This document shows, piece by piece, positions 38,015 through 46,222 of a stretch of DNA of 64,000 nt (positions are counted from its first letter, which is position 1; every line of letters starts with the position of its first letter). The DNA lies in contig NZ_FOSZ01000010.1 of assembly GCF_900114415.1 (NCBI RefSeq), forward strand, positions 1 to 64,000, in the 5' to 3' direction. A model generated the notes under the pieces. It had not been told where the DNA came from and ran no database searches. It worked only from the letters and a program-made list of their open reading frames with translations. The stretch is from Shimia haliotis. GTDB lineage: Bacteria; Pseudomonadota; Alphaproteobacteria; Rhodobacterales; Rhodobacteraceae. Made by a program: the position numbers and the translations under genes.

Positions 38015-38863
38015 TCATTTCTGGAACTTCTTGGAAACCCCGAGCGTGACGATGAAAGTATCGTCCCGAAGCGTTGTCAACATATGCGTACTCGCGCTCG
38101 ATACGTCGGAGTTGGACGCAGCCAGACTGATATCCCAGCCATTTCCGACATCGAGACTTCCGCCCAACGCCCAAATCGGCGCTTTAACCAAATTTCCGGA
38201 AGGCAAAAGCCGATTTTCTCCCACAATCGGCACGTAATAAGAGGCAAAAAAACGCAGTGGACCCTCTGGGTCCGCGGAAATGTTGCTGCCAATCGACAAC
38301 AGCTGCCCAGCGCCCGCGCCCGCCCGTGAATATTCAGGCAAAATAGCGTAGGAGAGCGACGCGCTGATCGAAAGGTTTTCTGACGGTGAATAGGTCGCCG
38401 GAAAATGAATGGATCCTGCCGGGCTGCTAGTCATGATCCGCCCGGCAACCGGTACCTCCACTTGCCAGTCGATGTATTCCAGCGCTCCGAGCAAAGCAAA
38501 ACTCCAGTCTCCGCTTTGCCCCAAATGATACTTGGCCTCCAGCCCGAACTGCCCGACGCTATCTGACGACAGTAAACCGCCTGACATGGCCTGCAATCCA
38601 TACAAACTCGCGGCTGAAACCCCGATCTGCCAACGCTCTCCCACGCCCCATTGCGCAGACAAAAACGCGTAGTTCGGAGGGTGCGATATAGCTGAATTCA
38701 CGTTCCAGGCATGCTCCAAAGAAACAGCCATATCGCCTTGCTGCAAAAGTTTTGCGTCAAGAACATACCTTTTCGGACGGTCCTCTCCGAGATAGGAGCG
38801 CGACGACTGAGCTGCTTCGCCGTTTGCAAAAAAGCCGGAGGCCGCGACCACGGCGCAAACCAA
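38015..38863 (-). CDS. Putative outer-membrane beta-barrel protein, 5' end doubtful
   Basis: The sequence shows alternating beta-strand patterns and ends FIVTLGVSKKFQK, typical of small outer-membrane barrels; no specific family is recognised. The frame opens at TTG 38863 immediately after an in-frame TAG, giving a truncated signal peptide (VCAVVAASGFFANGEAA) without a positive n-region and without a ribosome site. In another frame just upstream is MKCILSAR (from TTG 38889, near GGAG), which would complete a normal signal peptide if one base were added near 38866. The gene may therefore be frameshifted in this strain or in the assembly. Confidence 0.5.
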   Translation of the reverse strand: MVCAVVAASGFFANGEAAQSSRSYLGEDRPKRYVLDAKLLQQGDMAVSLEHAWNVNSAISHPPNYAFLSAQWGVGERWQIGVSAASLYGLQAMSGGLLSSDSVGQFGLEAKYHLGQSGDWSFALLGALEYIDWQVEVPVAGRIMTSSPAGSIHFPATYSPSENLSISASLSYAILPEYSRAGAGAGQLLSIGSNISADPEGPLRFFASYYVPIVGENRLLPSGNLVKAPIWALGGSLDVGNGWDISLAASNSDVSSASTHMLTTLRDDTFIVTLGVSKKFQK

Positions 38864-38889
38864 TGTCTAGCCGAAAGTATGCACTTCAA

Positions 38890-39270
38890 TTCTCCAGAAC
38901 CATCTCAACCGGGGGGACCAAATAATCGCTGGCTGTTGCGCCCACCGCGGGCTTTGCGCCTCCTGACCAGCCAAGTCAAAAACGGCATCGGCAGGAGTCC
39001 ACCGAGGTCAGTGCGGCCAAGCCAAAAGCCGCTGGTCCATCAGGAAAAGACGAATCGACGCGTAGTCGCGTCGGCAGAATTCCCCTAGGCTCCGGCGTAA
39101 ATCCGCCCCGTCCGGCCTCAGTGCCATTTCGTTAGCGATACCGTTGGCGGCAACGGTCGGGTTTAACGCTAACATGCGGAATTTTCACGCAATCTTACCT
39201 TTCGGGCCGTGGCCTTGTTCCCTATAGGAAACCCAACTCACACTATGATCCCGAGCGTCAGGAGAGCAGA
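38890..39270. other. Gene-free stretch upstream of gap
   Basis: About 380 bases without a credible gene. It contains a nested inverted repeat: outer arms GTTAGCG (39131-39137) and CGCTAAC (39167-39173), inner stem CCGTTG/CAACGG (39141-39146, 39151-39156). The ribosome site of gap is AGGAGAG at 39260-39266. The repeat is a candidate operator or leader structure for gap. Confidence 0.55.
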
Positions 39271-40269
39271 ATGACCGTCACCGTAGGAATCAACGGCTTT
39301 GGCCGTATTGGCCGCTCCACTCTTATGCACATCGCAGAAGAGGCCCGCGAAGACGTCCGCGTCGTCAAAGTGAACGCCACCGGCCCGCTTGAGACCGCCG
39401 CCCACCTGATCCGCTACGACTCCGTGCACGGCCGTTTCCGCAACGAGGTGATCGCGGGCAACGGCACCATGGACGTGGGGCAAGGCCCGATGCGCATGTT
39501 CTCCACCTATGACATGGACGAGTTGGACTGGGACGGGGTTGATGTCGTTCTGGAATGCACCGGCAACTTCAACGACGGTGAGAAAGCCAAGAAACACCTG
39601 GAACGCGGCGCCAAAAAAGTGCTGATTTCCGCTCCGGCGAAAAACGTACAGAAAACCATCGTGTTTGGTGTCAACGATGACGCGCTTGAAGCCAACGACA
39701 ACATGATCTCCAACGGCTCTTGCACAACAAACTGCCTCGCGCCGGTGGCCAAGGTTCTGAACAATGCATTCGGCATCGAACAGGGCATCATGACCACGAT
39801 CCACGCCTATACCGGCGATCAGCCGACGCTGGACCGCCGCCACAACGATCTCTACCGCGCCCGTGCGGCTGCGATGTCGATGATCCCGACATCCACCGGC
39901 GCCGCCAAAGCGCTTGGTGAGGTTCTGCCGGAACTCAAAGGCAAGTTGGACGGTTCCGCAATCCGTGTGCCGACCCCCAACGTTTCCGCGGTCGACCTGA
40001 CATTCACAGCCTCCAAAGACGTGACCGAAGCAGATGTGAACGCCGTCATGGCAGAAGCGGCCGCCGGCGAAATGAAGGGCGTGCTGGGCTACAACGACCT
40101 GCCGCTGGTGTCTGTTGACTTCAACCACACCACCGAAAGCTCCACCTTTGCGGCGGACCAGACCAAAGTGATCGGCGGTCGTCTGGTGCGGGTTCTTGCG
40201 TGGTACGACAACGAATGGGGCTTCTCGGCGCGTATGGCCGATGTCGCCGCCAAAATGGGCCGCACCTAA
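39271..40269 (+). CDS. gap: Glyceraldehyde-3-phosphate dehydrogenase, type I
   Basis: This 332-aa glycolytic/gluconeogenic enzyme has the NAD motif GINGFGRIGR, catalytic Cys in SCTTNCLAP, HAYTGDQ and the phosphate-site STGAAKA. At the position of Asp32 in NAD-specific enzymes (E. coli AINDL) it reads VNATG, so the Asp that holds the adenine ribose is Ala; this suggests relaxed or NADP-preferring use. CAGGAGAGCAGA precedes the ATG. A large terminator follows at once. Confidence 0.96.
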   Translation: MTVTVGINGFGRIGRSTLMHIAEEAREDVRVVKVNATGPLETAAHLIRYDSVHGRFRNEVIAGNGTMDVGQGPMRMFSTYDMDELDWDGVDVVLECTGNFNDGEKAKKHLERGAKKVLISAPAKNVQKTIVFGVNDDALEANDNMISNGSCTTNCLAPVAKVLNNAFGIEQGIMTTIHAYTGDQPTLDRRHNDLYRARAAAMSMIPTSTGAAKALGEVLPELKGKLDGSAIRVPTPNVSAVDLTFTASKDVTEADVNAVMAEAAAGEMKGVLGYNDLPLVSVDFNHTTESSTFAADQTKVIGGRLVRVLAWYDNEWGFSARMADVAAKMGRT

Positions 40270-40296
40270 AAGCCCACCGCGACATTCAATTTCTTG

Positions 40297-40355
40297 CGCC
40301 TCTGCGGGTGGTCAGGCATACCTGACGTGACCACCAACCGCAGGGGCGTTTTTGC
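40297..40355 (+). terminator. Terminator of gap, long imperfect stem
   Basis: CGCCTCTGCGGGTGGTCA on the 5' side pairs with TGACCACC-AA-CCGCAGGGGCG on the 3' side, with an inner hairpin, followed by TTTTT (40349-40353). The 3' arm also holds the only ribosome-site-like sequence of the small ORF at 40359. Confidence 0.85.
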
Positions 40356-40358
40356 GTC

Positions 40359-40502
40359 ATGACCAATCCCATCGCCGTTTTTCTTGCAGTTCTTATCCTT
40401 GCCGGGCTGGGGGCTGATCTGCTGTTCAACAGCGGCGATGCAACGCTTTTGATCGTGCGCAAATTCTTCGATCTGATCGAATGGGTCGCCTTCTGGCGAT
40501 AA
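40359..40502 (+). CDS. Small hydrophobic protein (47 aa)
   Basis: An ATG reads MTNPIAVFLAVLILAGLGAD, continues LLFNSGDATLLIVRKFFDLI and ends EWVAFWR before TAA. It has one clear transmembrane helix (about 5-23) and a second amphipathic or membrane-associated segment (about 28-45). AGGGGCG in the gap terminator arm is the only ribosome site, and the start lies six bases after the T tract. The protein-like sequence and clean ends argue that it is real; the function is unknown. It could also be read on a transcript of its own starting before the terminator. Confidence 0.62.
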   Translation: MTNPIAVFLAVLILAGLGADLLFNSGDATLLIVRKFFDLIEWVAFWR

Positions 40503-40585
40503 CTTTAAGGTTTTCGCGCGGCCTTTCCATTGCGCCGGCCACCTGCCTGCCGCTAGGCTGACGACGAGCAGCAAAGAGGTGCCCA

Positions 40586-42499
40586 ATGCGCATCATCCGA
40601 ATTCTTTTCGCAGTTCTCATCACCGTTGTGATGGGGCTGGTCGTTCTGGTCATGATCCTCCCCGGCGAGAAAATTGCCGCCATTGCCGCGGATCAGGTCA
40701 AAGCCAAAACCGGACGGGACCTGACATTTGAAGGTGATGTCGGCTTCAGCTGGTTCCCGACAATAGGCATTTCAACTGGCAAAGTGACCTTTTCCAACGC
40801 GGACTGGTCACGCAACGGCCCGATGTTTTCCGCGCAAAAGGCCTCGATCGGCGTTGACGTGCTCGCTGCTCTCTCGGGCGACATCCGTATCAAAAAGATC
40901 GAACTGGTTTCGCCGGACATCCTTCTGGAACAAACGACTGATGGTCAGGCAAACTGGCAGTTGCTCCCTCCATCCGGAGACACATCGGACACAACAACGC
41001 CCGCCCCCGTTGGCACAAGCGGGTTTGCCCTTGAAAACATGGTGATTCGCGACGCCCGTCTGCGCTATTTTGTCCAAGGGGAAACACCCGTGGAAATCGC
41101 GGGCGTTGACGCCCGACTAAAATGGGCCAACCGCAACGCGCCCGCAGATGTCACCGTGACAGCCCAGCCAGGCAACAACCCACTCACCATCACAGCGACG
41201 GTCGCTGATCTGGACGCACTGATCGCGGGTGGCATCAGCGACCTGAGCGCCAACGTGTCCGCGGCCAAAGGCGAGATTTCCTTTGAGGGACGCGCGGGTC
41301 TGGCACCGGAAGCGGCAGGGCGGCTGTCTGCCAATCTGCCCGATGCGACGGGCTTTTTTGCCGCGCTGGGTCTTTCTGGCGGCGTGCCTGGAGCCGCGAA
41401 CTTGGACGGGCAGATCACTCTCACACGTGAGATGCAACTCAGCCTGCGTCAGGGGCACCTAACTGCCCTTGGCAACACTCTGACGGCTCAGGCCGATGTC
41501 AATCTCGCTGGCGCCAAGCCGGTGGTGAACGCCCAAGTTGCCGCACAAACCCTTGACCTAAAACCCTTGCTGCAGGCGCCGTCGGCACCAGCGAAACCCG
41601 CAACAGCCACGCCTGCCTCGGGATGGTCCAAGGCACCGATAGACGCCAGCGCGCTGGCATTGGTGGACGGGAATATCGGCTTTGCCGCCGAAGCCATTGA
41701 TCTTGGCGACATTCAAATCGGGCGCACACGTGCCACCATAGCGATCGACAATGCCCGCGCCGTGACCACGCTGCAGGAATTGCAAGCCTACGACGGCTCT
41801 GTCACGGGCCGCTTTGTCGCCAACAACCGCAACGGGCTCTCGTTGCGCGCCGACCTGAACGTCGCCCAAATTGCCTTGCAACCCTTCCTGAGCGCCACCG
41901 CTGACATCAACAGTTTCACAGGCAACGCCGACCTCAAGACGTCTGTTCTCGGTGAAGGCCAATCCATGTTTGCCATTATGAACTCACTGGACGGCGAAGG
42001 CTGGGTATCCGTCGGGCGCGGCACCATTGACGGCATCGATCTGGACGAACTCTTGCGCGGCGACGTAACCGGCGGTACGACAGTTTTTGACAACCTGTCA
42101 GCGTCCTGGACCACTTTGAACGGTGTGATGCGCAACGACGATTTGTTGATGGAACTTCCCCGCCTCGCAGCCACCGGCGAAGGCACCATCGGCCTCGGTC
42201 TGCGCACAATCGACTATGTTGTCTCGCCTCAAATTCGCGGCGATGACGCGCCCGTTTTGGTGGTTCCGGTCAAAATCGAGGGCACATGGGAAGACCCCTC
42301 CATTGCACCGGATCTCGACAAGGTTCTTAAACAGAATTTCGCCAAGGAAACCGAAGAGCTGGAGCAAAAGGCCAAAGACGCCGTGGCAAAAGAACTCGGT
42401 GTGGCAACCGAAGAAGGCCAATCCACCGAAGATGCCCTTAAGAAAAAACTTGAGGACGAAGCCACTAAGGGCCTTCTAAAACTGCTTGGCGGAGACTAA
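40586..42499 (+). CDS. AsmA family protein
   Basis: This 637-aa protein has a single N-terminal membrane anchor (about 4-26) and a long periplasmic beta-rich body. AsmA-type features are GRDLTFEGDVGFSWFPTIGI near the start and the C-terminal domain with TGNADLKTSVLGEG, GRGTIDGIDLDELL and IRGDDAPVLVVPVKIEGTWEDPSI. AsmA-like proteins take part in phospholipid transport to, or assembly of, the outer membrane. AAGAGGTGCCCA precedes the ATG. The end overlaps the longest possible frame of the next gene. Confidence 0.93.
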   Translation: MRIIRILFAVLITVVMGLVVLVMILPGEKIAAIAADQVKAKTGRDLTFEGDVGFSWFPTIGISTGKVTFSNADWSRNGPMFSAQKASIGVDVLAALSGDIRIKKIELVSPDILLEQTTDGQANWQLLPPSGDTSDTTTPAPVGTSGFALENMVIRDARLRYFVQGETPVEIAGVDARLKWANRNAPADVTVTAQPGNNPLTITATVADLDALIAGGISDLSANVSAAKGEISFEGRAGLAPEAAGRLSANLPDATGFFAALGLSGGVPGAANLDGQITLTREMQLSLRQGHLTALGNTLTAQADVNLAGAKPVVNAQVAAQTLDLKPLLQAPSAPAKPATATPASGWSKAPIDASALALVDGNIGFAAEAIDLGDIQIGRTRATIAIDNARAVTTLQELQAYDGSVTGRFVANNRNGLSLRADLNVAQIALQPFLSATADINSFTGNADLKTSVLGEGQSMFAIMNSLDGEGWVSVGRGTIDGIDLDELLRGDVTGGTTVFDNLSASWTTLNGVMRNDDLLMELPRLAATGEGTIGLGLRTIDYVVSPQIRGDDAPVLVVPVKIEGTWEDPSIAPDLDKVLKQNFAKETEELEQKAKDAVAKELGVATEEGQSTEDALKKKLEDEATKGLLKLLGGD

Positions 42500-42509
42500 C
42501 CACAAAGGC

Positions 42510-43709
42510 ATGTTCCGTCCTGCGACTTCCCCACCGTGTCTGACGACGTTGGTTTTGCTGACCGCATTTTCGGTGCTGTCGCTCAATATGTTTTTGCCGT
42601 CGCTGCAAAACATTGCTGCGGATTTTCAGGTCGACTACGCCATGGCAAACCTGTCCATCGCGGGCTACCTCGCGGTCACAGCTTTGCTGCAAATTATCAT
42701 GGGCCCTCTGTCGGATCGCTTCGGTCGTCGCCCTGTCATGCTGGCTGGTCTTGGTATTTTCAGCTTCGCCTCCATCGGCTGCCTATTTGCCAGCAATATA
42801 TGGGTTTTTCTCGGATTTCGCCTTCTGCAAGGCGCGCTGATCTCAGGCATGACACTCGCCCGCGCGGCTGTTCGCGATCAGTATAGCCCACAAAAAGCAG
42901 CCAGCCTTTTGGGCTATATTTCCATGGCGATGGCCGTCGCCCCGATGACCGGCCCGCTTATTGGCGGCATCTTAGACCAACTCTTCGGCTGGCGTTCCAC
43001 CTTCCTGTTTTTTGTCGTCGCAGGATTTCTGCTTTGGTGGCTGACCTATGTCGACATGGGCGAAACCAACAAAACCCCCAGCGCCACCATCCGCGCTCAA
43101 TTCCAAACCTATCCCGAACTTCTGCGCTCACGCCGTTTCTGGGGCTATGCGGTGTGCCTCACCTTCTCGCTGGGCGCATTCTACATCTATATCACCGGAG
43201 CGGCGCTGGTCGGCGGCTCGGTCTTTGATCTGTCGCCAGCCGCGATCGGGGCCGGCGTCGGCATCATCACCTGCGGCTTTGCCTTCGGGAGCTTTCTATC
43301 CGGCCGGTTTGCCAACCGCGTGCCTCTGACAACCATGGTGATTGCGGGCCGCCTCGTGGCCGCTTGCGGCCCGCTCCTTGGCTTTTGTCTGATGGGCCTC
43401 GGCATCCTCAACCCGTTCACATATTTTGGCGCGATCACATTGGTGGGCATGGGCAACGGCCTCACCATCCCCTCCGCCAACAGCGGCATCATGTCGGTGC
43501 GCCCGCAACTTGCAGGAAGCGCGGCCGGCCTGTCAGGCGCCCTGGCTGTGGCTGGCGGGGCACTCCTGACCTCGCTCACCGGCGCGGTTCTGACCGCCGA
43601 AACAGGGGCTCTCGTCCTTTTGCTTCTGGTCTTTGCCAGCGTTGTGTTGTCTCTTTGCGCAGCGCTCTATGTCAGATTTATCGACAACCGTGACCTGTTG
43701 CCCAAATAG
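42510..43709 (+). CDS. MFS multidrug efflux transporter (Bcr/CflA type)
   Basis: This is a protein of about 399 aa with 12 membrane segments and the MFS motif A GPLSDRFGRRPVML between TM2 and TM3, plus LARAAVRDQYSP and GYISMAMAVAPMTGPLIGG, characteristic of drug:H+ antiporter-1 Bcr/CflA exporters. The first ATG is 42510; a TTG at 42486 inside asmA is an alternative. It is close behind asmA and may share its transcript. Substrate is unknown. Confidence 0.92.
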   Translation: MFRPATSPPCLTTLVLLTAFSVLSLNMFLPSLQNIAADFQVDYAMANLSIAGYLAVTALLQIIMGPLSDRFGRRPVMLAGLGIFSFASIGCLFASNIWVFLGFRLLQGALISGMTLARAAVRDQYSPQKAASLLGYISMAMAVAPMTGPLIGGILDQLFGWRSTFLFFVVAGFLLWWLTYVDMGETNKTPSATIRAQFQTYPELLRSRRFWGYAVCLTFSLGAFYIYITGAALVGGSVFDLSPAAIGAGVGIITCGFAFGSFLSGRFANRVPLTTMVIAGRLVAACGPLLGFCLMGLGILNPFTYFGAITLVGMGNGLTIPSANSGIMSVRPQLAGSAAGLSGALAVAGGALLTSLTGAVLTAETGALVLLLLVFASVVLSLCAALYVRFIDNRDLLPK

Positions 43710-43909
43710 AGCCCCCTTGACGCGACCCGCGTGCAATGCCACCTAAGGGGCATGACACAGACCGGCCTCACCTTCTTCGTCTATTATACCCTGACCACAT
43801 AAGTGGCGGGGCTTTTATCATGCTCACCCGCCGCGGCGCGGGGGTAGCATCAGAGGCACCAACATCAATCAGTCTCCCGCCGGCGCGGCCTACTCTTAGG
43901 ATTTGCCCA

Positions 43910-44668
43910 ATGGGACAACCGCTCAAAACCAACCGCCCGCTGTCACTTGGCCTGTTTGGCTTCGGAGCTTTCGGCCAACTCGTTGCCCGCGAACTCGCCG
44001 ACCACTTTGAGATCACCGTCTGTGATCCCGCCTATGTCGGCGCCGTGCTCGAGGACGGCCGCGCCTTCACAGTGCGCGATCTTCAGGAAACCGCCCAGGC
44101 CGACATCATTGTGCTCGCGGTGCCTGTCGCACGCATGGCGCACACCTGCGAACAAATAGCCCCACACCTGCGCAAAGGCGCGTTGGTCATCGACGTAGGC
44201 AGCGTCAAGCTAGCACCCATGAAAGCCATGGCTGACCACCTGCCCGACCACGTTCATATCCTTGGCAGCCATCCTCTATTTGGTCCACAATCCGCGGCTG
44301 ACGGCCTCAAGGGTCGCAAAATCGCGCTTTGCCCGTTGCGGGGCCATCGCAGCCGCATCACAGAGCGTTTCCTGCGCCAGATCGGTTTGACTGTCGTCGT
44401 GTCCACGGCCGAGGCTCACGACCGGGACGCGGCAATGGTGCAGGGTCTGACCCATCTGATCGCCAAAGTGCTCCACGATCTTGGCCCCCTGCCCGATCAA
44501 ATGACCACTGTCAGCTTTGACCTGCTGCGCCAAGCCATCAGTATGGTCAAAGATGATCCCCCCACGGTGTTGCACGCCATCGAAGCCGCCAATCCCTACG
44601 CCGCCGACGTGCGTGCCAGCTTTTTTAAGCGCGCCGACAAAATTCGCGCACAGTTTGAGGCCGCCTAG
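43910..44668 (+). CDS. tyrA: Prephenate/arogenate dehydrogenase
   Basis: This 252-aa enzyme of tyrosine synthesis has a Rossmann NAD site LGLFGFGAFGQLVA, VIDVGSVK, the active-site His in GSHPLFGPQS and a helical dimerisation domain with MVQGLTHLIAKVL. I start at ATG 43910, with TAGGAT eight bases upstream; the frame extends 58 codons upstream but the extension is not protein-like. There is no ACT domain. It lies tail to tail with the next gene, one base between stops. Confidence 0.88.
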   Translation: MGQPLKTNRPLSLGLFGFGAFGQLVARELADHFEITVCDPAYVGAVLEDGRAFTVRDLQETAQADIIVLAVPVARMAHTCEQIAPHLRKGALVIDVGSVKLAPMKAMADHLPDHVHILGSHPLFGPQSAADGLKGRKIALCPLRGHRSRITERFLRQIGLTVVVSTAEAHDRDAAMVQGLTHLIAKVLHDLGPLPDQMTTVSFDLLRQAISMVKDDPPTVLHAIEAANPYAADVRASFFKRADKIRAQFEAA

Positions 44669-44669
44669 G

Positions 44670-45398
44670 TCACAGCGCCCCCGCGCCGCTATAGATCACA
44701 ACGGCCAGCACCGCCGTTGCCACTCCAATCAGAAAGGCCCGCGTGTTGACCCGCGCGCGGGCCGGCAACTTAAGCCGTACTGACAGGATAATGATAATGC
44801 CCCCGACAAGCGCCGTCGCCACCGACTGAAGCGGATTATAGCGCTCGATCTCTGTGCCGGCGTAGGCCCCGACAAACATCGCCGCAACAAACAGCCAACG
44901 CATCCACCGGTCAAAGTCTTCCGGATACATCCGGTACAGGAATTTGTTCACACCGAACAAATGCAATGTAAACACCACAGCCGACGTCACATAAACGCCC
45001 GACCCCAGATTGTTCAAATGCACCACCGTCGCCCCGATCAAGGCGCTATAAACCGAGAACGAGAGCACATTCAGGGTCAACCCCAGAGGCGCGGGGCGGC
45101 TGGAATGCCTCTTAAAATCAACAAGGTAGTAGGTCAAAAAACCCAAGAGCATGTAAAAATAGAGCTGATGATCCACAATTCCGCGCGCTGCACCGCTTCC
45201 ATCGCGCAAGCCAGTGGACATGGTGCCGATTTTCGGCAGCAAATAGAGAAACGCATACCCAAGACCAAGGCCAGAAGAATAGTCCAGCAACCAGCGGGAC
45301 ACCGTCGGATAGGCCGCAAAAATCCGTGTCGCGCCGATATGCGCTGAGCAGATCACAATCAATGTGGCCGCTTCATAAAGGCTTATCACTCCAACCAC
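44670..45398 (-). CDS. Unknown polytopic membrane protein
   Basis: This 242-aa protein has about seven hydrophobic segments. The start is GTG 45398 with GGAG at 7-nt spacing. Features include GLGLGYAFLYLLPKIG near residue 45, which faintly recalls transporter helices of the ZIP type, but the metal-binding His motifs are missing. An LFGVNKFLYRMYP loop and a basic RLKLPARARVNTR loop precede the last helix. I do not recognise the family and assign no function. Confidence 0.75.
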   Translation of the reverse strand: MVGVISLYEAATLIVICSAHIGATRIFAAYPTVSRWLLDYSSGLGLGYAFLYLLPKIGTMSTGLRDGSGAARGIVDHQLYFYMLLGFLTYYLVDFKRHSSRPAPLGLTLNVLSFSVYSALIGATVVHLNNLGSGVYVTSAVVFTLHLFGVNKFLYRMYPEDFDRWMRWLFVAAMFVGAYAGTEIERYNPLQSVATALVGGIIIILSVRLKLPARARVNTRAFLIGVATAVLAVVIYSGAGAL

Positions 45399-45436
45399 TT
45401 GTTCGCTCCACTCTGCTCATCCCGCTTAGTAGCACA

Positions 45437-45473
45437 CAAAAAAACCCCAAGGATCAACGCCTCGGGGTTTTCC
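45437..45473 (-). terminator. Rho-independent terminator of gcrA
   Basis: On the minus strand GGAAAACCCCGAGG pairs with CCTTGGGGTTTT (one mismatch), followed by a run of seven T. It lies 20 bases after the gcrA stop. Confidence 0.85.
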
Positions 45474-45493
45474 AAAGTCACAAAAGACAGGAT

Positions 45494-46090
45494 TTACCGC
45501 TTCCGGTCACGACGTGCACTCATCGGCTGGAACGCCACGCCGACATGCGCCTCGCAATAGGGCTTGCCAGCTTGCACGGGCAGACCGCAGAACCAGAACT
45601 CATCTGTTGCAGGATCGCCAACAGGCCACTTACAGGTCCGTTCTGTCAATTCCATCAGCGTCAGTTTCTTCGCCGATTTTTCAACCTCGTTCACTTTGGC
45701 CAGCGCTTCAGGGCTGATCTCGTTCGCAGAGGGCTGCGGCGGCAGCGGTTGTCCAGCCGGAATGATCGCCTTGCGCAAAGACTGCGCAGGCTTGGCAGCC
45801 ACGGCCGGCTCCGTCTTGGGTTCCGGCTTGGGTTCAGGCTTCGCTTCTGCCTTGGGTTTTGGCGCTGCCTTCGGTTTTGCCGCGGCCTTGGGTTTCGGCG
45901 CTGCCTTCGGCTTGGCCTCAGCGGATTTCGCCCCGCCACCCGAAGACCGGTTGGAGAGCCCCAAACGGTGCACCTTGCCGATCACAGCGTTGCGAGTCAC
46001 CCCGCCCAATTCCTTGGCGATCTGGCTGGCCGACTGGCCCTCGCCCCACATCTTTTTCAATAGTTCAACGCGATCGTCGGTCCACGACAT
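45494..46090 (-). CDS. gcrA: GcrA cell-cycle regulator
   Basis: This 198-aa protein carries the GcrA N-terminal DNA-binding domain MSWTDDRVELLKKMWGEG with SASQIAKELGGVTRNAVIGK, and the conserved C-terminal segment CKWPVGDP...FWFCG and YCEAHVGVAFQP, which contacts sigma-70. Between them lies a low-complexity linker (about 50-95) of repeated AKPKAAPKP-like units. In alphaproteobacteria GcrA works with CcrM methylation at GANTC sites. It is monocistronic, with its own terminator, and divergent from the ABC permease gene. Confidence 0.95.
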   Translation of the reverse strand: MSWTDDRVELLKKMWGEGQSASQIAKELGGVTRNAVIGKVHRLGLSNRSSGGGAKSAEAKPKAAPKPKAAAKPKAAPKPKAEAKPEPKPEPKTEPAVAAKPAQSLRKAIIPAGQPLPPQPSANEISPEALAKVNEVEKSAKKLTLMELTERTCKWPVGDPATDEFWFCGLPVQAGKPYCEAHVGVAFQPMSARRDRKR

Positions 46091-46222
46091 GCCATATTTC
46101 CTCAGCTAAAAAGCGGCCCCCAAAAGGACCGCCCCGCATTTCTTGGTCAGAGGCCTATTCTAATCACCCCAGCCCGAGTTACAAGGCAGAGAATCAGCCA
46201 GCAGCACTCGGAACGTAGGGAA

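Noticed and set aside
38711-39088. 125-aa plus-strand frame before gap
   Set aside because: Composition is random, it is antisense to the barrel-like gene and has no ribosome site.
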